Shown here piece after piece: positions 38,286-48,139 of a stretch of DNA of 64,000 nt. This stretch comes from Marinilabiliaceae bacterium ANBcel2 (GTDB lineage Bacteria > Bacteroidota > Bacteroidia > Bacteroidales > Marinilabiliaceae): contig JARULA010000004.1 in assembly GCA_029688995.1 (NCBI GenBank), positions 1-64,000 on the forward strand, read 5' to 3'. How positions within the stretch are numbered: the stretch's first letter is position 1; each line of letters begins with the position of its first letter. The position numbers and the translations under genes were made by a program. The notes under the pieces were generated by a model. That model ran no database searches, was not told the DNA's origin, and saw only the letters and a list, made by a program, of their open reading frames with translations.

Positions 38286-38870
38286 ATGAAATATTTGGCA
38301 CTTTGTTCACTTCTGATTTTTAGTCTGTTAATTCAGGGCTGTTTTACTCGTAAAGTAGAACGTGTTGGAACCCAGGAAAATATAGACCTGAGTGGTCGCT
38401 GGAATGACTCTGACTCACGAATGACTGCCGAGGCTATGGTAGATCAAATTTTAGGTGGCAGATGGATTGACAACCATGTAAACAATAGAGGTGATCGCCC
38501 TGTAGTAATTGTAGGATTGGTTTATAACAAATCGCATGAGCATATAAGTGCTGAAACATTTATACGCGATGTTGAAAGATCATTTATAAACAGCGGCAGG
38601 GTAAGATTGGTTCAAGCCGGTGATAAAAGAGAAGAGTTGCGACAGGAAAGAGCTTCACAACAAGATTTCGCATCAATTGAGACCGCAAAAGCATGGGGAG
38701 AAGAGTTGGGAGCAGACTACATGTTAAATGGAGATATCAATTCTATTGTTGATACTCATGGAAGAGAGCGCGTTAATTATTATCAGGTAAATCTGGAATT
38801 AACTGATATTCAAACAAGTGAAGTTGTATGGATAGGCGATAAAAGTATAAGAAAGTATATCAGAAATTAA
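38286..38870 (+). CDS. lpoB: LpoB-like penicillin-binding-protein activator lipoprotein
   Basis: The 194-aa protein is a lipoprotein with the lipobox LIQG-C19, a short linker and an LpoB fold (MVDQILGGRWIDNH, RPVVIVGLVYNKSHEHIS). LpoB proteins are outer-membrane lipoproteins that stimulate a class A PBP in peptidoglycan synthesis. It is followed within 36 bases by the COG3014 lipoprotein on the same strand. LpoB plus COG3014 are neighbours in many Gram-negative genomes, so they probably work together in the envelope. The PBP partner is not in this window. Confidence 0.88.
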   Translation: MKYLALCSLLIFSLLIQGCFTRKVERVGTQENIDLSGRWNDSDSRMTAEAMVDQILGGRWIDNHVNNRGDRPVVIVGLVYNKSHEHISAETFIRDVERSFINSGRVRLVQAGDKREELRQERASQQDFASIETAKAWGEELGADYMLNGDINSIVDTHGRERVNYYQVNLELTDIQTSEVVWIGDKSIRKYIRN

Positions 38871-38909
38871 ACCGGATACCTGCGGGCCTCAATAAGAATT
38901 AATGAATTG

Positions 38910-40337
38910 ATGCTAAAATTTATATTGCTACACAATTTATGCAGTTATAAATTATTGCGAGCTACACTTTTGATCACAGTGTCGCTTGCAATAAGTAGTT
39001 GCGCCTCATTTTACACTCGAACACAAGCTGTTCAAAATGAAATTGCCAAAGGAAATTTTGAAAAAGCAGATGAACAGCTTGCTAAAAATAAAAAGTGGAA
39101 AGAAGGAAACCATCGTGTATTGTGGTATATGAATCGTGGAGTAGTCTCTTTTATGCTGGGACATCACCAGGAGAGCATCAACTATTTTAATAAAGCTGAC
39201 TATTATATTGAAGATTACAGTAAAAGTGTTGGCAGCGAAGCCCTTGTTCTGGTCTCCAATCCGATGGCACGTCCATATAAACCCGAAGATTTTGAGGCGA
39301 TAATGGTGCATTACTATAAAGCTCTTAACTTTATAGCAATGGGAAATTTTGAAGGTGCTTTAATTGAATGTCGCAGAGTAAATATTAAACTTCAGGAATT
39401 TAATGAGCAATATAACGAAAAGAAAAACAGATATGCACGTGATGCATTTGCACATAATTTAATAGGTATAATATATCAGGCAGCAGGTGACTTCAATAAT
39501 GCCTTTATTGCATATCGTAATGCTCTGGAGATATACCAAAATGATTACACAAATCTATTTGGGGTGGAAGCTCCCCTGCAACTGAAGAAAGATTTATTAT
39601 ATTCAGCTTATAGAACAGGCTTTCATGATGAAGTAAATAAATATGAGGAGGAATTTGGCATAACAGTTCCTGATATTGATGAAAAGAAAGGAGATGTAGT
39701 TCTCTTGTGGATGAACGGACTTGGTCCGGTAAAGTCAGAATGGAGCATCAATTTAACCAATGCAGGAACAAGAGATAATTATCTGATATTTCATAATGAA
39801 GAGATGGGGTTTACTTTTCCCTTATATATTGGGAACCGTTCTCGGCAAGAGAGATCATCTTTTTCTGATCTCTCGGTATTAAGAGTTGCATTTCCAAAAT
39901 ATGTAGCACGCAATCCCATCTACTTTAATGCAAAAATTATAGCTAACGAAAAAGAAAAGCCCTTAGAAAAAGCGCAAGATATTAATCAAATTGCATTTCA
40001 AACTCTTGAAGACAGAATGCTTAGAGAGATTGGAAATAATTTATTGCGACTTGTTACTAAACAGACTATGGAGAGGGCGGCACAAAGCCAAAATGAATAC
40101 TTAGGAACAATTGTTAGTCTGTTTAACGCATTCACAGAAAAAGCAGATACTCGTAACTGGCAATCACTGCCACACTCCCTATACTATACTCGTATTCATC
40201 TACCTGAAGGTGCCCATCAGGTAGATCTGATTCAGCAAGGAGCAAGAGGAGAGTCGAGAGAAAAAATAGATGTGGATATAAAGAGAGGTAAAACAACTTT
40301 TAAAGTTCATCACCAACTTGAAGTTCAATCCCGATAA
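38910..40337 (+). CDS. COG3014 family tetratricopeptide-like lipoprotein
   Basis: The frame begins with TTG at 38907, but the ATG at 38910 is the likely start. The lipobox (AISS-C) comes at residue 31 of the shorter form. The mature protein has a helical, TPR-like N-terminal half (residues 40-240) followed by a beta-rich C-terminal half (FPLYIGNRSRQ, PHSLYYTRIHLPEGAHQVDL). It is the usual partner of LpoB. Its 3' end overlaps the convergent yigZ gene by 38 bases. The role is unknown, but peptidoglycan-related export seems likely. Confidence 0.85.
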   Translation: MLKFILLHNLCSYKLLRATLLITVSLAISSCASFYTRTQAVQNEIAKGNFEKADEQLAKNKKWKEGNHRVLWYMNRGVVSFMLGHHQESINYFNKADYYIEDYSKSVGSEALVLVSNPMARPYKPEDFEAIMVHYYKALNFIAMGNFEGALIECRRVNIKLQEFNEQYNEKKNRYARDAFAHNLIGIIYQAAGDFNNAFIAYRNALEIYQNDYTNLFGVEAPLQLKKDLLYSAYRTGFHDEVNKYEEEFGITVPDIDEKKGDVVLLWMNGLGPVKSEWSINLTNAGTRDNYLIFHNEEMGFTFPLYIGNRSRQERSSFSDLSVLRVAFPKYVARNPIYFNAKIIANEKEKPLEKAQDINQIAFQTLEDRMLREIGNNLLRLVTKQTMERAAQSQNEYLGTIVSLFNAFTEKADTRNWQSLPHSLYYTRIHLPEGAHQVDLIQQGARGESREKIDVDIKRGKTTFKVHHQLEVQSR

Positions 40338-40914
40338 TATTTTTAAATCGTTTTTTTACTCTTTCGCTATCACTGTACCTAACACATACCGCTATTGAAC
40401 AACTCATACCAAAAGATTGATCTGTTATTTTGAGATTCTCCTCCTTTATAATACGCATTATACTATTCATAATTTCATATTTAAAAGATAGGGTAATAAC
40501 CTCCTGAACAAACTTTTCGATAATTTCTCCATTTATAAGAGCATCTTCGGCAGCACTCTTATAAGCACGTATTAAGCCGCCGGTGCCCAATTTTATTCCA
40601 CCAAAATATCTAATAACGATTATTAATACGTTGGTTAAATTAAAAGAGCGAATTTGACCCAAAATAGGCTTTCCTGCAGTACCCGATGGCTCTCCATCAT
40701 CATTAATCCTAAACCGGTTATCATCCATGCCTAGCTTCCATGCAAAACAGTGATGACGAGCATCATGATATCGTTTTTTAAGTGAAGAGATTATGTCTTC
40801 AACCTCCTGCTCCGATTCAACAGGATAGGCATAAGAGATAAATTTACTCCCTTTCTCTTTATATAAACCTTTAGATTCAACCTTTAAGGTGTAATAGTTA
40901 TCACTAAACTCCAT
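40300..40914 (-). CDS. yigZ: YigZ/IMPACT family protein
   Basis: The 204-aa protein (from ATG at 40914; the open frame begins at 40956) belongs to the UPF0029/IMPACT family: the N-terminal half has KEKGSKFISYAYPVESEQEVEDII and DNRFRINDDGEPSGTAGKPI, followed by the conserved RYFGGIKLGTGGLIRAY, and the C-terminal half is the DUF1949-like fold. Such proteins bind nucleic acids or nucleotides and affect translation or stress. Its 3' end overlaps the COG3014 gene in the opposite strand by 38 bases. The precise function is not established. Confidence 0.92.
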   Translation of the reverse strand: MEFSDNYYTLKVESKGLYKEKGSKFISYAYPVESEQEVEDIISSLKKRYHDARHHCFAWKLGMDDNRFRINDDGEPSGTAGKPILGQIRSFNLTNVLIIVIRYFGGIKLGTGGLIRAYKSAAEDALINGEIIEKFVQEVITLSFKYEIMNSIMRIIKEENLKITDQSFGMSCSIAVCVRYSDSERVKKRFKNIIGIELQVGDEL

Positions 40915-40963
40915 AGGTATAATATTAAAGATAAACAGTGACGAATATACAAACATATAATAT

Positions 40964-41002
40964 AAAAAATCGCCTGCCGATATAATCAGCAGGCGATTTT
41001 TT
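40964..41002 (-). terminator. terminator of the DUF4168 gene
   Basis: A perfect 14-bp stem (AAAAAATCGCCTGC with GCAGGCGATTTTTT) closes an 11-base loop. It lies 26 bases beyond the DUF4168 stop codon on the minus strand and has T runs on both sides, so it could act bidirectionally. Confidence 0.88.
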
Positions 41003-41028
41003 AGTACAAGTTAAACTAACATTTAAAT

Positions 41029-41520
41029 TTACTGCATAGCCGCCATTTTTTCATCAACTGCTTGACGTAACTCTGGATTAGTTTGATATGCAGCCATCAT
41101 TTGCTGATATGCTCCCGGAGTTAGTCCAGCCTCTTCAATAGCTTCATTAACATCTTGTTGAATCTCCATCTGAATCATCTGGATACCTTCAGAAATCTCC
41201 TGGAATGTCTCAACATCATCAGCATCTAATCCGTCCATACTACCGGTTTGCTGAATTTGAGTTGCGATTTGATTGAATTCATCCAACTCCATACCTTCCT
41301 CTTCAATTTTTTCAACCATTTTTTGTTCAGCTTCTTGCTGGATAGGCATAGCATTAACAACAGCCTCTACAAATTGAGTAACCTCTTCATCAGAATAACT
41401 CTCTTGTTGTTGTTGCTCAGGAGCCATGTCAAACTGTTGTGCCATAGCAGGAAAAACAACAAAGGCCATAGTTAACATGATTGTAAAAATCTTTTTTCCT
41501 CTTGCTTCTAGTGAAATCAT
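41029..41520 (-). CDS. DUF4168 exported protein
   Basis: The 163-aa protein has a signal peptide (residues 1-27, ending AMAQ), then a Gln- and Glu-rich acidic domain with the DUF4168 segments YSDEEVTQFVEAV and AGLTPGAYQQMMAAYQTNPELRQAV. It is a small secreted or periplasmic protein of unknown function, found in Bacteroidota and cyanobacteria. A strong terminator follows, and a TATGTTTG box at 41678-41685 lies 158 bases upstream, leaving a long leader. Confidence 0.88.
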   Translation of the reverse strand: MISLEARGKKIFTIMLTMAFVVFPAMAQQFDMAPEQQQQESYSDEEVTQFVEAVVNAMPIQQEAEQKMVEKIEEEGMELDEFNQIATQIQQTGSMDGLDADDVETFQEISEGIQMIQMEIQQDVNEAIEEAGLTPGAYQQMMAAYQTNPELRQAVDEKMAAMQ

Positions 41521-41868
41521 ACTATTAATTTTTTTGATTTATAAAACCCTGTTTTTCTAAATTATACCGGATGGGTATTATAAATCTGGTTTGTAATTCA
41601 AAATCCGGCTTTTGAAATAAATTATCTTATTTTTCTTATCTCTTAAAATCAAATTTGAGGATATGGAGATAGAAATGCAAACATAGAACAAATTTATTAT
41701 TACATTTAACATTTATTTTAACACAATCACCTACTTTTACAACCTGCTCTTTTTCTTTTTATAAAGGGGATATATAACACTATATTACCATCTGTTTTAT
41801 CAATAGAATTGAATAAGCATGTTAATATTTGTAATCATATAAATTTGTCACCTCATCTCTTTTTATAT
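41521..41868. other. gap holding a candidate promoter
   Basis: This 348-base gap has no gene. On the minus strand TATGTTTG at 41678-41685 may serve as the DUF4168 -7 box, which would give it a leader of about 150 bases. I see no riboswitch or clear structure in it. Confidence 0.45.
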
Positions 41869-43185
41869 CTATAATGGATCTAACTCTGAAGTCTCCTTAA
41901 TAAAAAGAATCGCATCATATCTGTATGGCAATATTGAGGGAACATAATTACCCTCTTCCTGTGCAGGGTTGTATGTAACACCAACAGCACGATGACCTAT
42001 AGGATTTTGAAAAATTGGGTTTTCACGATCTTCAACATCAAAAGTTAGAAACAGTTTGTCATTATTAAGGCGACCCATATAATGTCCTAAACTTCCTTCC
42101 TGTGCATCAGGCAAATCCATAATTTGCATTGCACTCCCCCATTCACTGCCAGCATTTACTCGTCCTTTTGTAGTGGCAAAACCTAAAATAAAGACATTAT
42201 CCTCTCCCAGTTCATCCCGACTTAATCGACCTGCGTTATATTGACCCTGCATGGCCATATATGTAGCACGAGAATCTCCAACATGAGTGTTATGAGCCCA
42301 CAATATCCCCTTGCTGTTTTCTCCGTAATATTCGCGAAGACGCTGTACTGTTAGCCACATATGATCAACACGACTGTTCCATGCAGTAACATTGTTTTGA
42401 ACTGCCAATCTATAGTAGCTTTCAGCATTTTTCACAACATAAGCATTCTGCTTTGCCCTAAAATAGCTTTTAGGGCAGTCTGCAATTAGCCTATCACTAT
42501 AATTACGTAATATTTCGGCAACCTCAGTTAACTCATCAGTGCATGGAGACCCGCCCTGTGCAACAAATCGGGCATAATCCCACTCATCCTCACCATGTTT
42601 GGTGAAGCAGTTAAGGTTCGATTTAATTACATCATGATAATTGGGAAGATTTACCTCGGTATAAACAAGCAGATCATCCAAAGCTTGCCACTGACCATAT
42701 ACATCCATTCCGTAAAAGCCAACCTTATCTTCATCATTAAGATTTTTATTATACTCTCGCAACCATTCTGCCAAAGATAAAATATCACTGTTCGACCACA
42801 TCCATTGAGGCCATCTGTCAAACTCCCTAAGTACCTCTTTGGCAGAGCTTGCACTGCTATTCCAATCCTTAACATACTTATTTAAACGATAAATACTGGC
42901 CCAGTCTCCTTCCACAACAATAAAGTTAAACTGTTTTTGTGAAATTAAATATTTAGAGAGCTTGGCTCTCCATTTATAATATTCATGTGTGCCGTGAGAA
43001 GCTTCTCCTAAAAGCACCATACTTCTATTTGAAGCCCGGGACGTTATCTCAGATAAATCTTCAACTGTTTCAAATGGAGTTGAATTCGCTTTAAACCAAC
43101 TGTTTAAATCCTGCCCCTTATTTTGTGAATCACCGGAACATGATACTAAAAAAATAATAACTGCAGTGATAATAAAATTTTTCAT
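41869..43185 (-). CDS. Erythromycin esterase-like lipoprotein
   Basis: The 438-aa protein has a lipobox (FLVS-C16) and an erythromycin-esterase (Ere) domain, with LGEASHGTHEYYKWR near the N-terminus and the HNTHVGD segment later. Ere enzymes open the macrolide lactone, but chromosomal lipoprotein members in Bacteroidota are more likely unspecific hydrolases, and I do not infer resistance. It is divergent from the SNF2 gene. The 215-base gap contains the structured-RNA candidate at 43209-43282. Confidence 0.9.
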   Translation of the reverse strand: MKNFIITAVIIFLVSCSGDSQNKGQDLNSWFKANSTPFETVEDLSEITSRASNRSMVLLGEASHGTHEYYKWRAKLSKYLISQKQFNFIVVEGDWASIYRLNKYVKDWNSSASSAKEVLREFDRWPQWMWSNSDILSLAEWLREYNKNLNDEDKVGFYGMDVYGQWQALDDLLVYTEVNLPNYHDVIKSNLNCFTKHGEDEWDYARFVAQGGSPCTDELTEVAEILRNYSDRLIADCPKSYFRAKQNAYVVKNAESYYRLAVQNNVTAWNSRVDHMWLTVQRLREYYGENSKGILWAHNTHVGDSRATYMAMQGQYNAGRLSRDELGEDNVFILGFATTKGRVNAGSEWGSAMQIMDLPDAQEGSLGHYMGRLNNDKLFLTFDVEDRENPIFQNPIGHRAVGVTYNPAQEEGNYVPSILPYRYDAILFIKETSELDPL

Positions 43186-43208
43186 GTGTATAAAATTAGT
43201 TTTTTAAT

Positions 43209-43282
43209 GGTCACATGGAACTCGCCTATCTTATCATGCTACTGTGTGAGAAGTGCTTACCCATGGCTCGTTTCATGTGGCT
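43209..43282 (+). ncRNA. candidate structured RNA element
   Basis: On the plus strand 43209-43226 pairs with 43265-43282: 16 of 18 positions pair, with G-U wobble at three and a 2x2 internal loop. An inner hairpin GC(U)ACU/AGUGC lies at 238-243 and 252-256. The stretch is visibly more GC-rich than its surroundings. The wobble positions favour RNA on the plus strand. It is upstream of the SNF2 promoter box (43355), so it is not in that leader. It could be an orphan RNA, a terminator or a remnant of a mobile element. Confidence 0.3.
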
Positions 43283-43354
43283 TTTATTTTAAATTTAATA
43301 TTTAAATTTAATAATAAAGCGAAAATAATAAAAACCTATTTGATCTTAATATTA

Positions 43355-43362
43355 TATATTTG
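43355..43362 (+). promoter_or_regulatory. -7 box (TATATTTG) of the SNF2 gene
   Basis: A perfect TAnnTTTG match lies 38 bases before the SNF2 start codon. No -33 TTG at good distance was identified. Confidence 0.45.
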
Positions 43363-43400
43363 CAGGTTTGAAAAGGGTAAAAATTTACACTTAGCAGAAG

Positions 43401-46400
43401 ATGGAAGAGTTCATTGTAGTGATAAGCAAAAAACGTAATTTGGGAATTACAGCAATTCCTTATCATGCTATAATATATGAGGATAAGCCTATTAAATTGC
43501 AGGAGCAGGTAACCAAAAAACATCTTTTATCATATCCAGAGCATTTTAATAAAAAAGAAGAGGCTGTTATTAAATTATTATATAGTATAAATGAAAAAGA
43601 GCTTAAAAGAGTTTATGCACCCAAAGAGTCGTTAAAAGATTTTATTACTAATTTGCCTGATAATGCAAGATATAACTCTCAAATAAAACCAAAAATTGAC
43701 CAAAAACTATATGATACCATAAAAATAGTTGCTAACTCTAGTATAAAAGTATATTACAAGGAGTCGTTTTATAACTCAATTTATAAAAGCGACCGTCTCT
43801 ATATTTCACCACTACCATTAGAGCCTGAATTTCACTTTTCCATGCTGTTTTCAACCGAACAGAAACTCTTATACACATTAAAGTTAAAGGAGATTCAAAA
43901 GAAGAGCCAAACCCATCAAAAGAGCATAAACCTAACCGGAAAAAAGGTGCAATTTATAAGCAATAAAACAGCTGCCTTTATAATTGAGAATACTCTTTAT
44001 TGGCTTAACAAAGGGGAATCGGCAAAGCTGAAACCATTTATAGAAAAATCTGAAATTATTATTCCGGGTGACAAAATTCCTCAATATATGGAGGGATTTG
44101 TAAAAAAAATCATTCAAAATTTTAATACTAAAGCTGAAGGATTTTCTATTGTTGAACAATTTGAAACACCCTCTCCCCTTTTATCGCTGCAAAAAGATTT
44201 AACAGGTAACTATGTTTTGAATCTCTCTTTTAAGTATTCAAACGGAACCTTTTTAGCAGATAGCTGCTCAAACACTTTTGTCTCTTTTCATACAGATAAA
44301 CAAGAATATCTGTTTAAGGTAGTTAAAAGAGATTTTGAATATGAAGCCAACATAAGAAAAGTTTTGGTTGATAATGGCTTAAAAAACAGTGATAACAAAA
44401 TTGATAATGCCTCTTTTATAGTAGCAGAGAATCAAGAGCACGATATTAAAGACAAATATGTGCCTCAATTGATTTTAGAATGGATTAAAAAAAAGAGGAG
44501 TTTAATAGAAAAGTATAATATATTAACAGAGCTAGAGCTTAACAACAGAAAAGTTTATACCGGAAATTTTAAAATAGATATAGATCAAGAAGAGGTAAAC
44601 GATTGGTTTGATATAAAAGTTACTATTAAAACTGATAACTATACTATTCCATTTAAAAAATTAAGAAAAAATATAAAAGAGAATAATCCTGAGTATATTC
44701 TACCCAATGGCACTATTTTTTTAATACCTGCTGAATGGTTTGCTCAGCTAAATGAAATAGATAACTATGCTAAATATAAAAATGATTCAATAATAATTTC
44801 AAGAGTTCATTATCGATTGGTTGAAGATCTACATAAAAATATTGGCAATAAAAAAAACAGTAAAGAAATTAGCAATATTGTTTTTCCCGAAACTTCAATC
44901 CCAGGTAATATTAATGCAACCTTAAGACCCTATCAGGTTGAAGGATATAAATGGCTTAACTTTTTAAATGAAAACAGTTTTGGCGGGATTCTTGCCGATG
45001 ATATGGGATTAGGAAAAACATTACAAACTATAACTCTTTTACAAAAAATATATAACCAAAAAAATAGCAGTGAATTAAGCAGCAATAACTTTAATAAGAG
45101 TTGCAATAACAGCAGTGAAGAGAATTTAAAACAACCTATTCAACAAGCTTTATTTGATTACACTCCAACATCATCGCTAAATAGCACAAACATACCTGCA
45201 TCATTAATTGTAATGCCAACATCGCTGATTCATAATTGGGAAGATGAAATAAAAAAATTTGCACCTCTACTTAGAGTCTATAATTACACAGGAAGTGATC
45301 GTTTAAGATCGCAGGATATTGTAAAGATTTTTAGACATTATCATATTATACTAACTACCTATGGAACTGTTCGTAATGATTTAAGTTTTTTAGAACATTA
45401 TAATTTTTACTATCTCATTTTAGATGAGAGTCAATATGTTAAAAACCCCTCTTCAAAAACATACTCGGCAGTTAAAAGCATAAATGCCCATAAAAGGGTT
45501 ACTTTAACAGGTACACCAATTGAAAATTCATTAACCGATTTATGGACACAGATGAATTTTGTTAATCAGGGATTATTAGGCTCCCTGGCTTTTTTTAAAA
45601 GACATTTTATAATTCCTGTAACAAAAAAGAGAGATGAAAGTAAACAACAAAAACTGCAGGAACTTATAAAACCTTTTATTTTAAGAAGGAGAAAAGAGGA
45701 TGTAGCACAAGATTTACCTCCAATAATGGAACAAGTTTTGTACTGTGATATGACAACAGAGCAACAAAATTATTATGAGAGAGAAAAGTCAGGTATTCGC
45801 AACCAGATATATAAAGCGATTGAAGATGGAAGATTTGAAAAATCACAAATTTTCGCACTTGAATCACTTGTAAAATTACGACAGATCGCAAATCATCCGG
45901 TAATGGTAGATAAAAGTTATAAAGGATCATCCGGAAAATTTGAACAGATACTTGATAGTATGGAAGAGATTATTTCAGAAAATCATAATATTCTTCTCTT
46001 TTCATCATTTGTAAAAGATCTGGAGTTAATTGAAAAGGAGTTAATAAAAAAAGGTATAAAATATTCAAAATTAACCGGATCAACACGTAATCGCAGTGAG
46101 GTAATAGAAAAATTTAAAAAGGAGTCATCAGTTTTTTTAATATCATTAAAAGCCGGCGGAACCGGATTAAATTTAACCAAAGCTGATTATGTTTTTATGC
46201 TAAACCCATGGTGGAACCCTGCAGCCGAGTCACAAGCTGTAAGTCGGGCACACCGAATTGGTCAGACTAAAAATGTATTTGTTTATAAATTTTTGTCAGT
46301 AAATACAATTGAAGAGAAAATTGCAAAGCTGCAACAAAGAAAGAATAAATTAGCAGACACATTTATTAATAATAACAATCCGTTTAAAGATTTAACGCAT

Positions 46401-46427
46401 AAAGAGATCATCGAACTTTTTAAGTAA
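43401..46427 (+). CDS. SNF2-family DEAD/DEAH ATPase (helicase-like)
   Basis: This 1008-aa protein is a Swi2/Snf2 ATPase. Residues 1-500 are a Lys/Asn-rich N-terminal region of unknown structure. The ATPase core begins around residue 505: motif I GGILADDMGLGKT (about 528-540), motif Ia-like VMPTSLIHNWEDE, motif II DESQ (about 675), TGTPIENSLTDLW, and the C-terminal helicase with SFVKDLELIEKEL and RAHRIGQ (about 949). A Ser/Asn-rich insertion lies between motifs I and Ia. Such bacterial proteins act on DNA-protein complexes or RNA polymerase recycling. The following gene's promoter overlaps its stop codon. Confidence 0.92.
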   Translation: MEEFIVVISKKRNLGITAIPYHAIIYEDKPIKLQEQVTKKHLLSYPEHFNKKEEAVIKLLYSINEKELKRVYAPKESLKDFITNLPDNARYNSQIKPKIDQKLYDTIKIVANSSIKVYYKESFYNSIYKSDRLYISPLPLEPEFHFSMLFSTEQKLLYTLKLKEIQKKSQTHQKSINLTGKKVQFISNKTAAFIIENTLYWLNKGESAKLKPFIEKSEIIIPGDKIPQYMEGFVKKIIQNFNTKAEGFSIVEQFETPSPLLSLQKDLTGNYVLNLSFKYSNGTFLADSCSNTFVSFHTDKQEYLFKVVKRDFEYEANIRKVLVDNGLKNSDNKIDNASFIVAENQEHDIKDKYVPQLILEWIKKKRSLIEKYNILTELELNNRKVYTGNFKIDIDQEEVNDWFDIKVTIKTDNYTIPFKKLRKNIKENNPEYILPNGTIFLIPAEWFAQLNEIDNYAKYKNDSIIISRVHYRLVEDLHKNIGNKKNSKEISNIVFPETSIPGNINATLRPYQVEGYKWLNFLNENSFGGILADDMGLGKTLQTITLLQKIYNQKNSSELSSNNFNKSCNNSSEENLKQPIQQALFDYTPTSSLNSTNIPASLIVMPTSLIHNWEDEIKKFAPLLRVYNYTGSDRLRSQDIVKIFRHYHIILTTYGTVRNDLSFLEHYNFYYLILDESQYVKNPSSKTYSAVKSINAHKRVTLTGTPIENSLTDLWTQMNFVNQGLLGSLAFFKRHFIIPVTKKRDESKQQKLQELIKPFILRRRKEDVAQDLPPIMEQVLYCDMTTEQQNYYEREKSGIRNQIYKAIEDGRFEKSQIFALESLVKLRQIANHPVMVDKSYKGSSGKFEQILDSMEEIISENHNILLFSSFVKDLELIEKELIKKGIKYSKLTGSTRNRSEVIEKFKKESSVFLISLKAGGTGLNLTKADYVFMLNPWWNPAAESQAVSRAHRIGQTKNVFVYKFLSVNTIEEKIAKLQQRKNKLADTFINNNNPFKDLTHKEIIELFK

Positions 46428-46432
46428 ATTTG
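46425..46432 (+). promoter_or_regulatory. -7 box (TAAATTTG) overlapping the SNF2 stop codon
   Basis: TAAATTTG begins with the SNF2 TAA stop and matches TAnnTTTG. It is 39 bases before the head-GIN start and likely drives it. Confidence 0.45.
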
Positions 46433-46470
46433 CAATTAAAATAAAAATAAGTATAACAAACTATTTACAC

Positions 46471-47184
46471 ATGAAAACACTATTCTTAATTGGAGTATTA
46501 TTATCTTCTACCATGACTATGTTTGCACAGTTATTTGATGGGCAGGATGATGGGCCAGAACCAGGTGTAACAGTAGAAGTGAGGGAGGTTAAACCATTTA
46601 ATACATTAAGGGTTAGCAGGGGAATTAATGTAACTTTGGTTGAGAGAGATAATAATGAAGCTGAAATACATATTAAAAATACCGATCCCGAAGATGTTAT
46701 TATTGAACAGGAAGATAATCATATTCATGTAAGGATGAAATCAAGGTTTAACAGAGACATTGCTGTAAATGTATATCTTAGTTATCAACAAATTAAGGAG
46801 ATTTCGGTAGGTTCTGGAGCTTCTGTTTACAGTGAAGACTTAATTTTGGCCAACCATTTAACTCTTGTAGCAGGAGCTGATGCATCAATAAATTTATCGC
46901 TTGAAGTTAACACCCTTGAAGCTTCAACCTCGGCATCCAGAATAAAAGTTGATGGCACCGCAAAAAATATAGATATTAATGCAACCACCGGAGGCACTTT
47001 CGCAGGCTTTGTGTTAGAATCAAAAAATGCAAAAGTAAGAGCCAATACAGGAGCTAATGTAGAGATTTGGGTTACAGATAAATTAGAGGCCTCAGCAGGA
47101 TCAGGAGCAAGTGTTAAGTACAGAGGAAATCCCGGTCAAACAGATGGTCGTACAAGTTTGGGGGGAAATATCGAAAAAATGTAA
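46471..47184 (+). CDS. Head-GIN domain exported protein (DUF2807)
   Basis: The 237-aa protein has a signal peptide (residues 1-19, ending MFAQ) and then a DUF2807/head-GIN beta-helix-like repeat domain (EVKPFNTLRVSRGINVTLVERD, VGSGASVYSEDL, ASAGSGASVKYRGNP). Such domains are predicted auto-transporter-like adhesins or envelope scaffolds in Bacteroidota. It is followed by a strong bidirectional terminator shared with folD. The function is not proven. Confidence 0.9.
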   Translation: MKTLFLIGVLLSSTMTMFAQLFDGQDDGPEPGVTVEVREVKPFNTLRVSRGINVTLVERDNNEAEIHIKNTDPEDVIIEQEDNHIHVRMKSRFNRDIAVNVYLSYQQIKEISVGSGASVYSEDLILANHLTLVAGADASINLSLEVNTLEASTSASRIKVDGTAKNIDINATTGGTFAGFVLESKNAKVRANTGANVEIWVTDKLEASAGSGASVKYRGNPGQTDGRTSLGGNIEKM

Positions 47185-47198
47185 TCTTTTGACTGACT

Positions 47199-47241
47199 AA
47201 AAAAAGAGCGGTATGTTATATTACATATCGCTCTTTTTTTT
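47199..47241. terminator. bidirectional terminator between head-GIN and folD genes
   Basis: A stem of 16 or more bp (AAAAAGAGCG-GTATGT with ACATAT-CGCTCTTTTT, one G-U) is flanked by A and T runs. It lies 15 bases after the head-GIN stop and 13 bases from the folD stop. Confidence 0.9.
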
Positions 47242-47253
47242 ATGAATAAATCT

Positions 47254-48135
47254 TTATGAATATATCTCTTTTTTTGCAGCTTTTAAAGTATTAAGCAAAA
47301 GGGATACTATTGTCATTGGTCCTACTCCCCCGGGAACAGGTGTAATATAGCTACATTTTGAAGAGACATTTTCAAAATCTACATCCCCTTTTAAACGCCA
47401 TCCACTTTTGGTCTTTTCTGAAGGAACCCTGGTTGTTCCCACATCAATTACAACAGCACCATCTTTAACCATATCTGCCTTTAAAAATTCAGGTATTCCC
47501 AGTGCTGCAATGATAATATCACCCTGCTTACAAATTGAGGCTAAATCGGCTGTTCTGCTATGGCACACAGTTACAGTTGCATTTCCCGGTTTTCCTTTTA
47601 GCGAAAGCAGAATACTCATAGGACGACCTACAATATTACTGCGACCTATAACTACAACATGTTTTCCTTCGGTATCAATATTGTAGCGACTTAACAGTTC
47701 CATTATACCTTGGGGAGTGGCTGAAATAAAAGCAGGAGCACCAGTTATCATTCTTCCCAGATTTTGAGGATGAAAACCATCAACATCTTTTTTAGGATCG
47801 ATAGCCTCGGTTATCTTTTCTTCATTAATATGATCGGGAAGTGGAAGCTGAACAATAAAACCATCAATATCAACATCTTGATTTAGGTTATTAACACATT
47901 CAAGGAGCTCTTCCTCGGTTACAGTCTCATCAAATCTTTTCAAGGAAGATTTAAAACCAACCTCTTTGCAAAACTTCATTTTTGCTGCAACATAAGTTTC
48001 ACTACCCCCATCATTTCCTACCAACACCGCAGCCAAATGAGGCTGTTTTTCTCCTTTTGATATTAACTCTTTAACCTCCTGAGCTATCTCCTGTCGTACA
48101 GCAGCAGCAGTCTGTTTTCCGTCAATCAGTTGCAT
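47254..48135 (-). CDS. folD: Bifunctional methylenetetrahydrofolate dehydrogenase / cyclohydrolase
   Basis: FolD interconverts one-carbon folates. The 293-aa protein has the [14 protein letters not shown] active-site Tyr/Lys segment, [16 protein letters not shown] for NADP binding and [10 protein letters not shown] near the C-terminus. It follows ffh by 4 bases on the same strand. Assignment is secure. Confidence 0.97.
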   Translation of the reverse strand: MQLIDGKQTAAAVRQEIAQEVKELISKGEKQPHLAAVLVGNDGGSETYVAAKMKFCKEVGFKSSLKRFDETVTEEELLECVNNLNQDVDIDGFIVQLPLPDHINEEKITEAIDPKKDVDGFHPQNLGRMITGAPAFISATPQGIMELLSRYNIDTEGKHVVVIGRSNIVGRPMSILLSLKGKPGNATVTVCHSRTADLASICKQGDIIIAALGIPEFLKADMVKDGAVVIDVGTTRVPSEKTKSGWRLKGDVDFENVSSKCSYITPVPGGVGPMTIVSLLLNTLKAAKKEIYS

Positions 48136-48139
48136 AGTT

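Noticed and set aside
41869-43185. Erythromycin esterase homologue as a sign of acquired macrolide resistance
   Set aside because: The gene is a chromosomal lipoprotein with native base composition and no mobile element nearby. Ere-like lipoproteins are common in Bacteroidota.
43932-44159. Minus-strand open frame within the SNF2 gene
   Set aside because: Shadow of the coding strand, with low-complexity translation and no family resemblance.
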